Positions 1-11,636 of a stretch of DNA of 33,979 nt are shown piece by piece. The notes beneath the pieces are model-generated. The model had not been told where the DNA came from and searched no databases. It was given only the letters and a program-made list of their open reading frames with translations. The stretch's first letter is position 1. Each line of letters opens with the position of its first letter. The stretch covers positions 1-33,979 of the forward strand of contig JAJFIL010000198.1 of NCBI GenBank assembly GCA_021774965.1. The letters are read 5' to 3'. The DNA is from Alphaproteobacteria bacterium. GTDB taxonomy: Bacteria; Pseudomonadota; Alphaproteobacteria; JAJFIK01. The position numbers were made by a program, and so were the translations under genes.

Positions 1-1
1 C

Positions 2-460
2 GAAGCGCATCTGTCGCCTGATATTGCTTCGGGAATTTCCATGGGTGCACATGCACGTATCCAATCCAGCAACGGAAACTGGATGCCGGGCACGGTTATC
101 CAGGGTAGCCGTACACTGGATCAGGGGACGCGAACCAGTGCGGTTAGGATCGAGGTCGCAAACGAGAATGGCGAGTTACGAGCAGGTGAGTTTGTAACCG
201 TTGAAATTTCCATTGGTCAATCGGATCGAGTTCTGGCGGTGCCGGAGGCTTCGGTATTTTTGGCCAGTGGTGTGCGAAATGTTTTTGTCCTTGAGGGAGA
301 TGAGCTCTTCGTAACCCCAATAGAGGTCGGTCGCACACGTGGCGGATGGGTTGAACTATTGGGCGGCGTGTCAGAGGGCGAGCAAATCGCCACGACCGAA
401 GTCTTTCTTCTCAAATCTCTCGCACTTCGCTCCCAGATGGGCAGCGGTCACGGTCACTAG
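2..460 (+). CDS. RND efflux periplasmic adaptor (CzcB/HlyD-type), C-terminal part
   Basis: The reading frame is open from the window edge to the TAG at 458-460, so the true start lies upstream; the ATG at 41 is internal. The visible 152 residues are the C-terminal beta-barrel and membrane-proximal part of a membrane-fusion adaptor: a segment with GEFVTVEISIG, then VLAVPEASVF, and a final GWVELLGGVSEGEQIATT followed by FLLKSLALRSQ, the usual ending of CzcB-like adaptors. It ends in Gly-His-Gly-His. Known role of the family: bridge between an inner-membrane RND pump and an outer-membrane channel. The pump gene follows after 11 bases, so the two are almost certainly co-transcribed. Substrate is not visible here; the neighbour suggests divalent cations. 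Confidence 0.9.
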   Translation, partial: EAHLSPDIASGISMGAHARIQSSNGNWMPGTVIQGSRTLDQGTRTSAVRIEVANENGELRAGEFVTVEISIGQSDRVLAVPEASVFLASGVRNVFVLEGDELFVTPIEVGRTRGGWVELLGGVSEGEQIATTEVFLLKSLALRSQMGSGHGH

Positions 461-471
461 GACACAAAGAT

Positions 472-3400
472 ATGTTGAATAAACTTGTAGAGTTCTCGCT
501 GGAATACAAATTCTTGATCCTGATTGCCTGCGGCGTAGTTGCCTTTATGGGGATCAATGCGGTGCGTACCATTCCCATTGATGCCTTCCCGGATGTCACG
601 CCCATTCAAGTGAACATCTATACGGAATCACCCGGCCTTGCTGCTGAGGACGTGGAGCAACTGCTCACTTTTCCAGTGGAATCCAGTCTGGCAGGGTTGC
701 CGGGGGTGCAGGAAATCCGCTCGGTCAGTCTATTTGGGTTGTCCTACGTGGCTGTCTATTTTGAAGACAGCATGGATATCTACTTTGCTCGCCGATTGGT
801 GATGGAGCGGTTGGCTGAAGTCAGAGACCGTATACCCGAAGGCTATGGCACACCTGAAATGGGTCCCAACACATCGGGCCTGGGTCAGGTTTTCTGGTAC
901 ACATTGGAACGCAGTGACGGAGTGTTGGAGGAAGAGATTTCCGACATGGACCTGCGCACCCTTCAGGACTGGAGCGTCCGGCTGATCCTGCGTACGGCGC
1001 CCGGTGTGGATGACGTGATGTCCTGGGGCGGTCAGGAACGCCAATTTCAGGTGCAGATCGATCCACTTTCTCTCATCGCCTATGACCTTCGGTTCACCGA
1101 CGTCATGGAAGCCATTGAGCAGAATAATCGCCAGGTTGGCGGTCAGTATATTGATATTGGACCAGAGCAGTATCTAGTTCGTGGATTGGGCTTGGTGGAA
1201 GGCACTCGTGACATTGGCGATATTGTTGTTAAGATACATGATGACATTCCCGTCTATTTGAGTGATGTGGCAACAATTACCGAAGCTCCCGCTTTGCGAT
1301 TTGGTGCGGTCACCCGCGATGGAGAAGAAGTTGTCTTGGGTATGGCGCTTTCCCGCGTTGGGGAGAATGCCCAGAGCGTTGTTGATTCTGTGGAGGAGCG
1401 CGTCGGGATCGTTGAAGCCGCCTTGCCCGAAGGTGTGGAGCTAAGGACAGTTTACGAACGCACGGATCTTGTCGAAGAAGCTGTCTCAACAGCAGAGAGG
1501 GCATTGATCGAAGGTTCTATTCTTGTTGCCATCGTTCTTTTCCTTTTTCTCGGAGAATTGCGCTCTGCCTTTGTGGTGATTTCGGCTCTTCCTCTTGCCA
1601 TGCTGATCGCCTTCATCTTCATGGAAGCAGTTGGTATGTCAGCGAATCTCATGTCCTTGGCCGGTCTGGCCATTGGTATTGGGATGATGGTGGATGGAGC
1701 CATCGTGATGGTCGAAAACTCTTTCCGAATCATGGCTGAAAGACGGGAAGAAGGCGGGCCTGTGGATCGGACAGCGGCGGTGCTGACGGCTGCCCGCGAG
1801 GTCGCAAACCCAATTGCTTTCGCGATTATCATCATCATTGTCGTCTTTATTCCGTTGTTCACACTTGAAGGCCTTGAAGGCAAACTCTTCAAACCCATGG
1901 CCTTCAATATCACGTTCGCTATGGCTGGCTCACTTGTCCTTGCCCTTACGGTTATTCCCGTCCTGGCAGCCTTCATTCTCAAGCCAAAGGAAGAACGCGA
2001 TACAATGCTGGTGCGTTGGGTCAAGCGAGTCTATTTGCCATTTCTGTCCTGGGCGTTAGCCCACAAGAAGGCAACGGTCGGAGCTGCTATGGGCATGCTG
2101 GCAGCAAGCCTCGCACTGTTTCCTTTCCTTGGAAAAGAGTTCATGCCGCAGCTTCAGGAAGGTTCCATCATGTGGCGGGTGACCTCCATCCCCTCTACGT
2201 CCCTTGATCAGTCGATAGCCATCTCCATCGATATCGAAAACGCCCTGTCAGCCTTTCCAGAGGTCGACACGACCATCGCGATGATTGGGCGAGCGGAGAA
2301 GGGCGAGACTGCTGATGTCAATTACATGGAGATATACACGGCTCTTCGCCCGCAGTCTGAATGGCCAGAGCGTCGCTCGGTACCGGACCTGGCTGAAGAA
2401 ATGCGCGAAGTGCTGGAGGTTGTTGCCCCAACATCAGTAGTGGCCTTCACACAGCCTATCCAGATGCGGGTTGAAGAACTTATCTCGGGCGTACGGGCGA
2501 CGCTGGCCATCAAGCTTTATGGCGAAGACCTTGAGGAACTAGATCGCCTGAGCGCAGAGGTGAAAGATATCGTGGCTGAGGTTCCGGGTGTGGCTGACCT
2601 TTCACTGGAAGCCAACCTTGGCAAGCCACAAATTCGCATCCAGGTAAATCGCGAGGCCCTCGCCCGATTTGGCATGAATGCGGATGATGTTCTTACCGTG
2701 GTACGAACGGGTATTGGAGCAGAGCCGGTAAGCACGCTTATCGATGGAGTGCGGCGGTTTGATATTACCGCACAACTGACAGATGGGCCTCGGGGCTCGG
2801 TCGAAGCTGTTCGGAATATCCCCTTACGAGCCGCCAACGGTTCCATTGTGCCATTGTCGAGGGTAGCGGATGTCAGCATCGCAGAGGGTTATTCCTTTGT
2901 CCGGCGGGAACAATTGCAACGCTATGCAGTCATCCAAATGGATGTGCGCGGGCGCGATATTGATGGCTTTGTGCAGGACGCAAATGCCCTGATCGCTTCC
3001 CGCATAGATCTTCCCCCCGGATACTGGATCGAATGGGGCGGTGCTTTTGAAAATCAGCAGCGGGCGCTTTCCCGTCTTTCACTTATTGTACCGATCACGA
3101 TCTTCTTTGTGTTCGTCCTACTTTACACCGCGTTTAACTCGATCCGGTTTGCGGCATTGATCACTGCCAATGTGCCATTTGCCACCATTGGTGGGTTGGT
3201 AGCCCTGTTCATCAGTGGACAGTACCTCTCAGTGCCCTCCGCGATCGGATTTATTGCGGTCTTCGGGGTGGCCATGCTCAACGGCATTGTCCTGGTGAAA
3301 TTCATCAATGACTTGCGAGAGCGGGGAATGTCTGTCGCCGAAGCAGTACGTACAGGGGCGGAGCTACGCCTTCGGCCCGTGTTGATGACGGCAAGCGTCG

Positions 3401-3615
3401 CCATCCTCGGCTTGATCCCCATGCTTCTGTCCTCCGGCGTCGGAGCAGAAACCCAACGCCCTCTTGCGTCGGTGGTTGTGGGCGGATTGATAACCTCAAC
3501 GCTGCTTACGCTTATCTTGCTACCCGTGATCTATGAGTGGATGGAAACTCGGAAGAAGCCCGCACAAGTCATGGCAAAAGAATCTGCTCAGAAACAAGAG
3601 GAGTTCGTCTCATGA
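472..3615 (+). CDS. CzcA-family heavy-metal RND efflux pump
   Basis: 1047 residues, the normal length of HME-RND inner-membrane antiporters. Seen: an N-terminal membrane segment followed by IPIDAFPDVTPIQVNI; a transmembrane helix 4 with MMVDGAIVMVEN, whose Asp408 corresponds to the proton-relay Asp; a second porter half from about residue 550; and a C-terminal membrane domain ending at residue 1030. The helix-4 motif has VDGA rather than the VDAA/VDAS of Cu/Ag pumps, and the periplasmic loop reads QPIQMRVEELISGVR, as in CzcA-type Co/Zn/Cd/Ni pumps, so a divalent-cation substrate is inferred. It sits directly behind the adaptor gene, and the next gene starts inside its stop codon (ATGA), indicating translational coupling. 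The outer-membrane partner is not in the window. Confidence 0.93.
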   Translation: MLNKLVEFSLEYKFLILIACGVVAFMGINAVRTIPIDAFPDVTPIQVNIYTESPGLAAEDVEQLLTFPVESSLAGLPGVQEIRSVSLFGLSYVAVYFEDSMDIYFARRLVMERLAEVRDRIPEGYGTPEMGPNTSGLGQVFWYTLERSDGVLEEEISDMDLRTLQDWSVRLILRTAPGVDDVMSWGGQERQFQVQIDPLSLIAYDLRFTDVMEAIEQNNRQVGGQYIDIGPEQYLVRGLGLVEGTRDIGDIVVKIHDDIPVYLSDVATITEAPALRFGAVTRDGEEVVLGMALSRVGENAQSVVDSVEERVGIVEAALPEGVELRTVYERTDLVEEAVSTAERALIEGSILVAIVLFLFLGELRSAFVVISALPLAMLIAFIFMEAVGMSANLMSLAGLAIGIGMMVDGAIVMVENSFRIMAERREEGGPVDRTAAVLTAAREVANPIAFAIIIIIVVFIPLFTLEGLEGKLFKPMAFNITFAMAGSLVLALTVIPVLAAFILKPKEERDTMLVRWVKRVYLPFLSWALAHKKATVGAAMGMLAASLALFPFLGKEFMPQLQEGSIMWRVTSIPSTSLDQSIAISIDIENALSAFPEVDTTIAMIGRAEKGETADVNYMEIYTALRPQSEWPERRSVPDLAEEMREVLEVVAPTSVVAFTQPIQMRVEELISGVRATLAIKLYGEDLEELDRLSAEVKDIVAEVPGVADLSLEANLGKPQIRIQVNREALARFGMNADDVLTVVRTGIGAEPVSTLIDGVRRFDITAQLTDGPRGSVEAVRNIPLRAANGSIVPLSRVADVSIAEGYSFVRREQLQRYAVIQMDVRGRDIDGFVQDANALIASRIDLPPGYWIEWGGAFENQQRALSRLSLIVPITIFFVFVLLYTAFNSIRFAALITANVPFATIGGLVALFISGQYLSVPSAIGFIAVFGVAMLNGIVLVKFINDLRERGMSVAEAVRTGAELRLRPVLMTASVAILGLIPMLLSSGVGAETQRPLASVVVGGLITSTLLTLILLPVIYEWMETRKKPAQVMAKESAQKQEEFVS

Positions 3616-3920
3616 ATGAAGTCAAAGCATTTATCCACCGCGGCCGGGCCGCTGAGGTTGTGCGTGCACTGATTAAGGGTGGGTTCACCACGCTTTCTCT
3701 TGTGGACGTCAAAGGCACGCTAGATGCCCTTGGTCCCCACGAGCTAGAGTTTTCCATGGAATTTGGTAGAAAAGTTGTGGCGGAGGTCAAGCTGGAGTTG
3801 GTTTGCGACACCGACAGTACCCCAACAGCTGTTGATCTTATTCGCACGCATGCAAGGACCGATCAGGAAACTTCAGGCTATATCTTTATAAGTGAGGTTG
3901 CCAAAGTGATTTCAATCTAG
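3612..3920 (+). CDS. PII-like signalling protein linked to metal efflux (PII-NG type)
   Basis: 102 residues. The ATG at 3612 overlaps the stop of the pump gene, so this start is preferred over an upstream in-frame one at 3537. The fold signature of PII is visible: KAFIHRGRAAEVVRALIKGG at the N-terminus, a VDVKG strand leading into the T-loop, VKLELVC, then IRTHARTDQETSGYIFISEV and a final VAKVISI. The T-loop is short and lacks the uridylylated Tyr51 of GlnB, so it is not a canonical nitrogen sensor. Established knowledge: a divergent PII group (PII-NG) is encoded next to cation-efflux RND genes. The inferred role is to sense a nucleotide or metal-stress signal and adjust the adjacent pump; direct evidence for that is absent here. 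Confidence 0.85.
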   Translation: MNEVKAFIHRGRAAEVVRALIKGGFTTLSLVDVKGTLDALGPHELEFSMEFGRKVVAEVKLELVCDTDSTPTAVDLIRTHARTDQETSGYIFISEVAKVISI

Positions 3921-4235
3921 GTGAAGGGCTGGATTTCAAGAGTCAGCGGTTAGAAAACCTTGAACACGTATAAATTGCCAAGCGCCTGTTCCTACCAGAA
4001 AATTTATCCGCGCGACAAAGCAGAAAATGGCTGCATGATGTTGCGCAATGTTCAATGCCTTTTCTGCTATATGGGCCTCGTTTTGCTGAAGTTCCTTTCT
4101 CGGCGTTCATTGCCTTCCTGCGCTCCCTTTTGGCGTGTGGCACCATCCGCATGGTGGTGAGCGCGAGACGGAGACGCTTTTGTAGCCGTGAGAGTGGCCC
4201 CTCCCACTTCGGTGGTGGAAGGGGCTGTTTCTTGA
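3921..4235. other. Convergent intergenic region without a recognisable gene
   Basis: 315 bases between the PII-like gene and katG, which converge. No ORF with a plausible product was found. There is a perfect inverted repeat at 4141-4156 (CACCAT, loop CCGC, ATGGTG) with no T-tract, and the stronger hairpin at 4197-4225 listed separately. Confidence 0.5.
4197..4225 (-). terminator. Hairpin downstream of katG, possible terminator
   Basis: GC-rich stem with arms GCCCCTCCCAC and GTGGAAGGGGC (one mismatch), starting about 11 bases beyond the katG stop. A classic U-tract is missing on the katG strand; on the plus strand the hairpin is followed by TGTTTCTT. It may therefore serve the plus-strand operon as well, or only stabilise mRNA ends. 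Confidence 0.45.
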
Positions 4236-6918
<2,683 letters not shown>

Positions 6919-7059
6919 GGCGCTTGTCCTCCCTCTGGGGTCTCAATGGGTCGGTATGACCCTCTCTTTCAAGAGACAAGATAGGAGTTTGAATGAAGAT
7001 TGAAAAACGATATAAAATAGATATATAATGCGTAAGTTACGAATTATAAGAGAGGTGTC
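6919..7059. promoter_or_regulatory. Divergent dps/oxyR control region
   Basis: 141 bases between divergent starts. On the plus strand TTGAAA (7000-7005) and TATAAT (7024-7029), 18 bases apart, form a good promoter for oxyR. The same place holds the AT-rich partial dyad ATATAAAATAGATATAT (7010-7026), a candidate LysR/OxyR contact that would overlap this promoter and allow autorepression. A full four-half-site E. coli OxyR consensus was not found, so the operator is tentative. Confidence 0.5.
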
Positions 7060-7950
7060 ATGAAGCTGCTACCGAGCCTCAAACAATTGGAATATCTCAC
7101 AGCTCTCGCTGAAACTGGTCACTTCGGCAAGGCCGCAGAGCACTGTAGCGTTACGCCGTCAACGCTGAGCGCCGGAATTCGGGATCTGGAAAATGTCCTC
7201 GGTGTTCCGGTGGCAGAACGCACTAAACGTACGGTCCTCATCACCCCGGTTGGCCAAGCGATTGCCGAACGGGCGCGGCTCCTTTTGCGCGATGCAGACG
7301 ACATAATGGCCTTGGTCGCGAGAGAGCGGGAGCCGATGACAGGAGAGATTAGGCTTGGTGCCATTCCGACTATTGGACCTTTTATTCTACCGAGAGTGCT
7401 TCCGGCTGTGGAGGCGAAATTTCCCGATCTTCGTCTCTATTTGCGAGAGGAGCAGACCGCTACGCTTCTTGCGCGGCTACGCGAAGGAGAGCTTGACGTA
7501 GCCCTGATAGCACTCCCTTTCGAAACCAAAAACCTTGCTGTGCAGCCGTTGTTTGATGATCCATTTCTGTTTGCCTGCCATGCGAACCACCCCCTAGCGA
7601 GCCGCAAGCGGATCAAGGATGATGACCTTATTGATGAACCTCTCCTATTATTGGAAGAAGGACACTGTCTCCGAAGCCACGCGCTTGATGCCTGCAAGCT
7701 GCAGCGCTCATCTGTACGGGTTCAATTTGAAGCCACAAGCCTGCAAACGCTTGTTCAAATGGTTGCTTCCGGAATTGGCGTGACCTTGCTGCCGCAAACG
7801 GCCATCAATGCTGGCATCGCTTCGATGAAGACGGTCCGATTGATCCCTCTCCGAACGCGCGCGTCGCGTCAGATCGCGCTGGTTTGGCGTGCCTCATCGC
7901 CACGCATTTCGGAGTTTGGATTGCTGGCCGAAGTCTTCAGAGGTATTTGA
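7060..7950 (+). CDS. oxyR: Peroxide sensor and LysR-type regulator OxyR
   Basis: 296 residues, a normal LysR-type regulator: N-terminal winged helix-turn-helix (about residues 5-65, LKQLEYLTALAETGHFGKAA and SVTPSTLSAGIRDLE), linker helix, then a two-lobed sensor domain. The redox pair of OxyR is intact: EEGHCLRSHALDAC places Cys203 and Cys212 nine residues apart, the same spacing as E. coli Cys199 and Cys208, including the GHCLR signature. Peroxide should therefore form the activating disulfide. The start is preceded by AGAGAGG. Divergent from dps-katG, its expected targets. Confidence 0.95.
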   Translation: MKLLPSLKQLEYLTALAETGHFGKAAEHCSVTPSTLSAGIRDLENVLGVPVAERTKRTVLITPVGQAIAERARLLLRDADDIMALVAREREPMTGEIRLGAIPTIGPFILPRVLPAVEAKFPDLRLYLREEQTATLLARLREGELDVALIALPFETKNLAVQPLFDDPFLFACHANHPLASRKRIKDDDLIDEPLLLLEEGHCLRSHALDACKLQRSSVRVQFEATSLQTLVQMVASGIGVTLLPQTAINAGIASMKTVRLIPLRTRASRQIALVWRASSPRISEFGLLAEVFRGI

Positions 7951-8186
7951 TTTTTCAAACTGTGCTTTTCTCCGGCCCAAATCTGTCTGAGGGGGATGGC
8001 CCAATACAGAAACAGGGATCAGACTCTATGGTGCACAAAACCCTAATCGCACTATTCTGGCGGCATACATCTCCAATTTGGGCACAATGTTGTCTCTGAT
8101 GCAGAGTCTGCGATTCCCTGGTCTTATTTGAGGGTAATCATCGCAAAACCAAAAAGCAGGGGATCACAGCCCATCGCCGGAACCGC
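7951..8186. other. Intergenic stretch with no recognised content
   Basis: About 236 bases between the oxyR stop and the CueR-type promoter at 8187. No convincing gene, hairpin terminator or repeat was recognised on either strand. Confidence 0.4.
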
Positions 8187-8217
8187 TTGACCTTCCCCCC
8201 ACTGGAAGGTGTAGAAG
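8187..8217 (+). promoter_or_regulatory. CueR-type (MerR-family) copper promoter of the cus operon
   Basis: The -35 TTGACC (8187-8192) and -10 TAGAAG (8212-8217) are separated by 19 bases, the overlong spacing that MerR-family activators correct. The spacer contains the dyad ACCTTCC-N7-GGAAGGT centred at 8200, the arrangement found at E. coli copA and cueO. A cueR gene lies at 20059. The first downstream start, GTG at 8351, leaves a leader of roughly 125 bases. Confidence 0.85.
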
Positions 8218-8350
8218 CCACTGAGTTGAAAAGAGCATTATGGAACTGGCGGCAAATTCAGACGTAGTGGCCGTGCCAATAGCGCGCAAACCGTTTACGA
8301 ATTTGTGTCAGCGTCGCAATTGGACGTTGGTATAGCGTAAGGAAACTGGA

Positions 8351-8722
8351 GTGGCAAAAGCCTCTCAAATTTTGTCTTTGTTTGTCGCGGTCGCTTTTGC
8401 AGCGACGGCGATCTTTTGCTGTATACCGACAGCTTCCGCCTCACAACTTGATCCCATGGTCTCTTCCCACAGTGACTCTATGACCGATCATTGTGGTGAT
8501 GATCAGGTTCAAGACGACATTGCCTGTGAGTTCGAGAACACGTTGGCGAAGAGCATTCCCCAACCTCAAACTCTGGCCTTTCCAGCTTTAAGTCATGCCG
8601 AAATCCCGACGGTTGCAGCTGAGCTTCGGCAGGAGAGCAAGGCGGCGGCCTTGGCCGTGCCATTGCCGCCCACCTTGCGAAACTTGACCCCCGTCTCCCT
8701 CTTTACTCAGCTTCGTACATAA
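8351..8722 (+). CDS. Small exported Cys/His protein heading the cus operon
   Basis: 123 residues from a GTG start; the chosen start is supported by the homologous copy at 22220-22480, which begins at the equivalent GTG. Residues 1-31 form a signal peptide with a Cys-Cys pair near its end (AIFCCIPTASAS). The mature part begins with a small Met/His/Cys segment (SHSDSMTDHCG, then IACEFENTLAK) that could bind copper, and ends with a Pro/Leu-rich tail. I do not recognise a named family. Position behind a CueR-type promoter and before the efflux genes suggests a periplasmic copper-binding or sensing role, or a leader-type gene; this is inference. Confidence 0.7.
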   Translation: MAKASQILSLFVAVAFAATAIFCCIPTASASQLDPMVSSHSDSMTDHCGDDQVQDDIACEFENTLAKSIPQPQTLAFPALSHAEIPTVAAELRQESKAAALAVPLPPTLRNLTPVSLFTQLRT

Positions 8723-8794
8723 CCACTTTCCGAATCTCGTTTGTCGCGCACACTCGAAGTGCGTTTGATTTCCTTGAGATTGTGGAGAAGTGTT

Positions 8795-10075
8795 GTGATC
8801 TCATACGAACCAAAAGTGTCGGTGTGGCCGTTCACTGGGGCAATTGCGATATTGCTCGGACTGACGTTTGGCATTTCCTATGCAGCCGCCAATGAGCCAC
8901 TCACATTGGAAGAAGCCGTTGCATTGAGCTTGAGTGCGAATGACCCCAGCGTAGCCCGTTTTCATGAAATGGCTGAAGCGGACCGGGAGCGAGCCATTGC
9001 GGCGGGTCAACTTGCCGACCCGCAAATTCAGTTCCGTGCCGCCAATGTGCCGACGGACGATTTTCGTCTTGACCGAGAACCCATGACCCAATTGCAGGTC
9101 GGTGTACGCCAGTCATTCCCAAGGGGCGACACATTGAGTCTTCGGCGCGAACGGCACGAGACGCAGTCTGAAGGCGCCGAGGCTCAAGCGGTTCTGATGG
9201 ATCAACAGCGAGTGCTCGAAACGCGAATTTCATGGCTTGAAATCTATTACTTGCGGGGCGCACAGAGAGCCGTTTTGGCCAGCCAAACCGCCATGCGGGA
9301 GTTGATTGAAATTGCGACAGCGGTCTACGCCACCGGCCGGAGCGCAAGCCATGATATTCTGCGGGCGGAGTTGGAGTTAAGCGGTCTTGAGGAACGCGCC
9401 ATCGATTTGGCAGGGCGCGAAGCTCTTTCCCGCGCAGATCTTGAACGGCACATTGGCTATGAGGCTGCCGTTCGACCGCTTAGCTCGGATCTGCCTACTC
9501 TGCCTCCACCGTTGCCGGTCCTTGCGATACGTGACCGACTAGCGACGCATCCGTCCGTGCAATTCTTGGACGCCAACGTGGATGTTGGTTCAATTGATGT
9601 GGATATTGCCCAGGAAGCGTACCGACCAGCCTGGGGTATCGAGGCTATGTACGGCAATCGAGCCGATGAGCGGTCTGACTTTGCCAGTATCGGCATTGTG
9701 ATGGATGTGCCCATTTTTGCAGGGCGGCGCCAAGACCGGCGCCTCTCAGCAGCAAGGCGTGATCGTGAATCAGCTCGTCTCACTCGATCTGCGCACCTGC
9801 GCGATCTTGAGCGTGACCTGAGGCGGACATTCGCGGCATGGCAGCGCGATACGGAACGAGCTGTGCTCTACGAACAAAGTGTGGTTCCCCAGGCGCGTGC
9901 GACCTCGCGAGCCGTGGTCGATGCCTACCGTAATGATGTGTCCGATTTTCCTGAGCTCATTCGTGCGCGCCTCGCGGAACTCGATGCAGAATTGGCGCTT
10001 TTGCGTCTTCGCATCGATGCGCGCCAGTCCAATGCCCGGTTGATCTACCTTGGAGGAGATAACAATGATCAGTAG
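8795..10075 (+). CDS. cusC: Outer-membrane efflux channel, TolC/CusC family
   Basis: 426 residues from the GTG at 8795, chosen because GGAGAAG lies just upstream; a longer version from TTG at 8741 is possible. A hydrophobic export signal (about residues 12-28) ends in AAANEP. Then PLTLEEAVALSLSAN, the usual opening of TolC-type proteins, and two similar long-helix halves (for example VLETRISWLEIYYLRGAQRA and DLRRTFAAWQRDTERAV). No lipobox Cys is present, unlike E. coli CusC. Role: trimeric exit duct that takes metal from the adaptor-pump complex through the outer membrane. Its last 11 bases overlap the adaptor gene, so operon membership is firm. Confidence 0.9.
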   Translation: MISYEPKVSVWPFTGAIAILLGLTFGISYAAANEPLTLEEAVALSLSANDPSVARFHEMAEADRERAIAAGQLADPQIQFRAANVPTDDFRLDREPMTQLQVGVRQSFPRGDTLSLRRERHETQSEGAEAQAVLMDQQRVLETRISWLEIYYLRGAQRAVLASQTAMRELIEIATAVYATGRSASHDILRAELELSGLEERAIDLAGREALSRADLERHIGYEAAVRPLSSDLPTLPPPLPVLAIRDRLATHPSVQFLDANVDVGSIDVDIAQEAYRPAWGIEAMYGNRADERSDFASIGIVMDVPIFAGRRQDRRLSAARRDRESARLTRSAHLRDLERDLRRTFAAWQRDTERAVLYEQSVVPQARATSRAVVDAYRNDVSDFPELIRARLAELDAELALLRLRIDARQSNARLIYLGGDNNDQ

Positions 10076-11636
10076 ACCAACTTTAACCGCAGGGGCGCTT
10101 CTCCTCACTGGATTGGTGGGCGGATACTTTATGAGTGGTTTAGTGGGTGGCGATGTGGGTCCAGATGAACCTACGGAGCGTGAAGTCCAGTACTGGGTTG
10201 CCCCCATGGATCCGAATTTCCGCAGCGATCGTCCGGGAACCTCACCCATGGGGATGGATCTTGTTCCGGTCTACGCGGATGAAGCGGGAGCGTCGGATGA
10301 AGAGCCCTCGCTCCGAATCTCACCAACCGTCATCAACAATCTGGGCGTCCGCACAGGTCTCGTGGAGCGCCGCACGATGCACGCCCTCGTACGGACTGTG
10401 GGCAACGTTCAGCCTAATGAGGAGTTGACGAGCCATGTCCATGTTCGGGCATCGGGATGGATCGAAAACCTTCGCGTTCGGTCGGCGGGTGAGGAGGTAA
10501 GTGCTGGAGACGTGCTCTTCCAGTATTACGCACCTGAGCTGGTCAATGCGCAGGCTGAGTATCTTCAGGCGCTGGCATCGGAGCGGGCGGCATTGGTCGC
10601 TGCGTCGTCTGACCGATTGCAGGCACTCGGTATGAGCGTCGAGCAAATTGCCGATGTGAGGCAGACCCGCCGTGTCCAACAACTTGTGGATATCCGCGCG
10701 CCTCAGGACGGTGTTCTCATCGACCTCAATGTGGGGGAGGGGATGTATGTGCAACCGGGAATGACATTAATGGCGCTTGCCGACTTGAGTTCCGTTTGGG
10801 TTCTGGTGGACGTTTTTGAAGACGACGCGCCGCGCATGATGACGGACTTGCGGGCCACGATGCGGTTGCCTTTTATTCCCGGTCGCGAATGGGAGGGCCA
10901 CGTGGACTATATTTACCCCACGGTGGATCCAGTTAGCCGAACGTTGCGTGTGCGCCTGGCATTTGACGATGTCGACGGCGCTCTCATGCCCAATATGTAC
11001 GGGGACATCGAAGTACATGGACAGGCTCGCGAGGGTGTTCTTGCAATCCCGACCGAAGCTCTGATCCGCTCTAGCGAGGGTGATCGGGTTGTCCTGGCAC
11101 TCGGTGATGGGCGTTTTCGTCCCGCGCAAGTTCTTTCCGGGATTGAAGTGGGTGGTTTTGTCGAGGTTCTTGGTGGCCTCAATGAAGGTGAGACTGTTGT
11201 TACATCAGGTCAGTTCTTGATCGATTCCGAGGCCAGCCTGGATGCAAGCCTTCTTAGGCTTACCTCGGGAGAGGCCAGCATGGACGGCGCTGACACTGCC
11301 ATACCCGAAACTGATATCCATGAAATGGATGACGATATGGCGATGGAGGAGCCGGTTGAGAGTGAGCCCGCCATCAGAGCCCGAGGCACCATCGTCAATG
11401 TCATGACAGGTCACGGGATGGTCCGTTTGACCCACGAGCCCATTCCGGCCCTCGGTTGGCCGGAGATGACCATGAACTTTGACTATGTGGGGAGTGAGCC
11501 GCTGATCGCATTTGATGCGGGCACAGAAGTTACGTTCTCACTTGCATATGAGACACCGGCAGACGGCGGTGCACCTGTGTTGGTACTTGTTTCAATTGAA
11601 CCGGTCTCCGGCCAACACAATGGAGATCATCAATGA
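10065..11636 (+). CDS. cusB: Cu/Ag efflux adaptor CusB with a fused C-terminal CusF domain
   Basis: 523 residues; ATG at 10065 follows GGAGGAG and overlaps the cusC end. Domains in order: membrane anchor (residues 7-29), a heavy-metal-binding domain (42-70, YWVAPMDPNFR then SPMGMDLVPVY), the HlyD-type hairpin and lipoyl/barrel domains (about 90-400), an acidic Met-rich linker (EMDDDMAMEEPVE), and a CusF-like OB fold (about 438-523). The CusF ligands are all present with exact spacing: His457, Trp465, Met468 and Met470 in LTHEPIPALGWPEMTMNF, matching His36, Trp44, Met47 and Met49 of E. coli CusF. CusF normally is a separate chaperone that hands Cu(I)/Ag(I) to CusB; here it is tethered. Its stop overlaps the cusA start. 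Confidence 0.95.
   Translation: MISRPTLTAGALLLTGLVGGYFMSGLVGGDVGPDEPTEREVQYWVAPMDPNFRSDRPGTSPMGMDLVPVYADEAGASDEEPSLRISPTVINNLGVRTGLVERRTMHALVRTVGNVQPNEELTSHVHVRASGWIENLRVRSAGEEVSAGDVLFQYYAPELVNAQAEYLQALASERAALVAASSDRLQALGMSVEQIADVRQTRRVQQLVDIRAPQDGVLIDLNVGEGMYVQPGMTLMALADLSSVWVLVDVFEDDAPRMMTDLRATMRLPFIPGREWEGHVDYIYPTVDPVSRTLRVRLAFDDVDGALMPNMYGDIEVHGQAREGVLAIPTEALIRSSEGDRVVLALGDGRFRPAQVLSGIEVGGFVEVLGGLNEGETVVTSGQFLIDSEASLDASLLRLTSGEASMDGADTAIPETDIHEMDDDMAMEEPVESEPAIRARGTIVNVMTGHGMVRLTHEPIPALGWPEMTMNFDYVGSEPLIAFDAGTEVTFSLAYETPADGGAPVLVLVSIEPVSGQHNGDHQ

Noticed and set aside
1452-2024. 190-residue minus-strand ORF inside the CzcA-type pump gene
   Set aside because: Ser/Thr/Ile/Arg-rich shadow of the pump's transmembrane region.
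4141-4156. Perfect CACCAT/ATGGTG hairpin as a terminator of the pump-PII operon
   Set aside because: Short stem, no T-tract and more than 200 bases from the PII stop.
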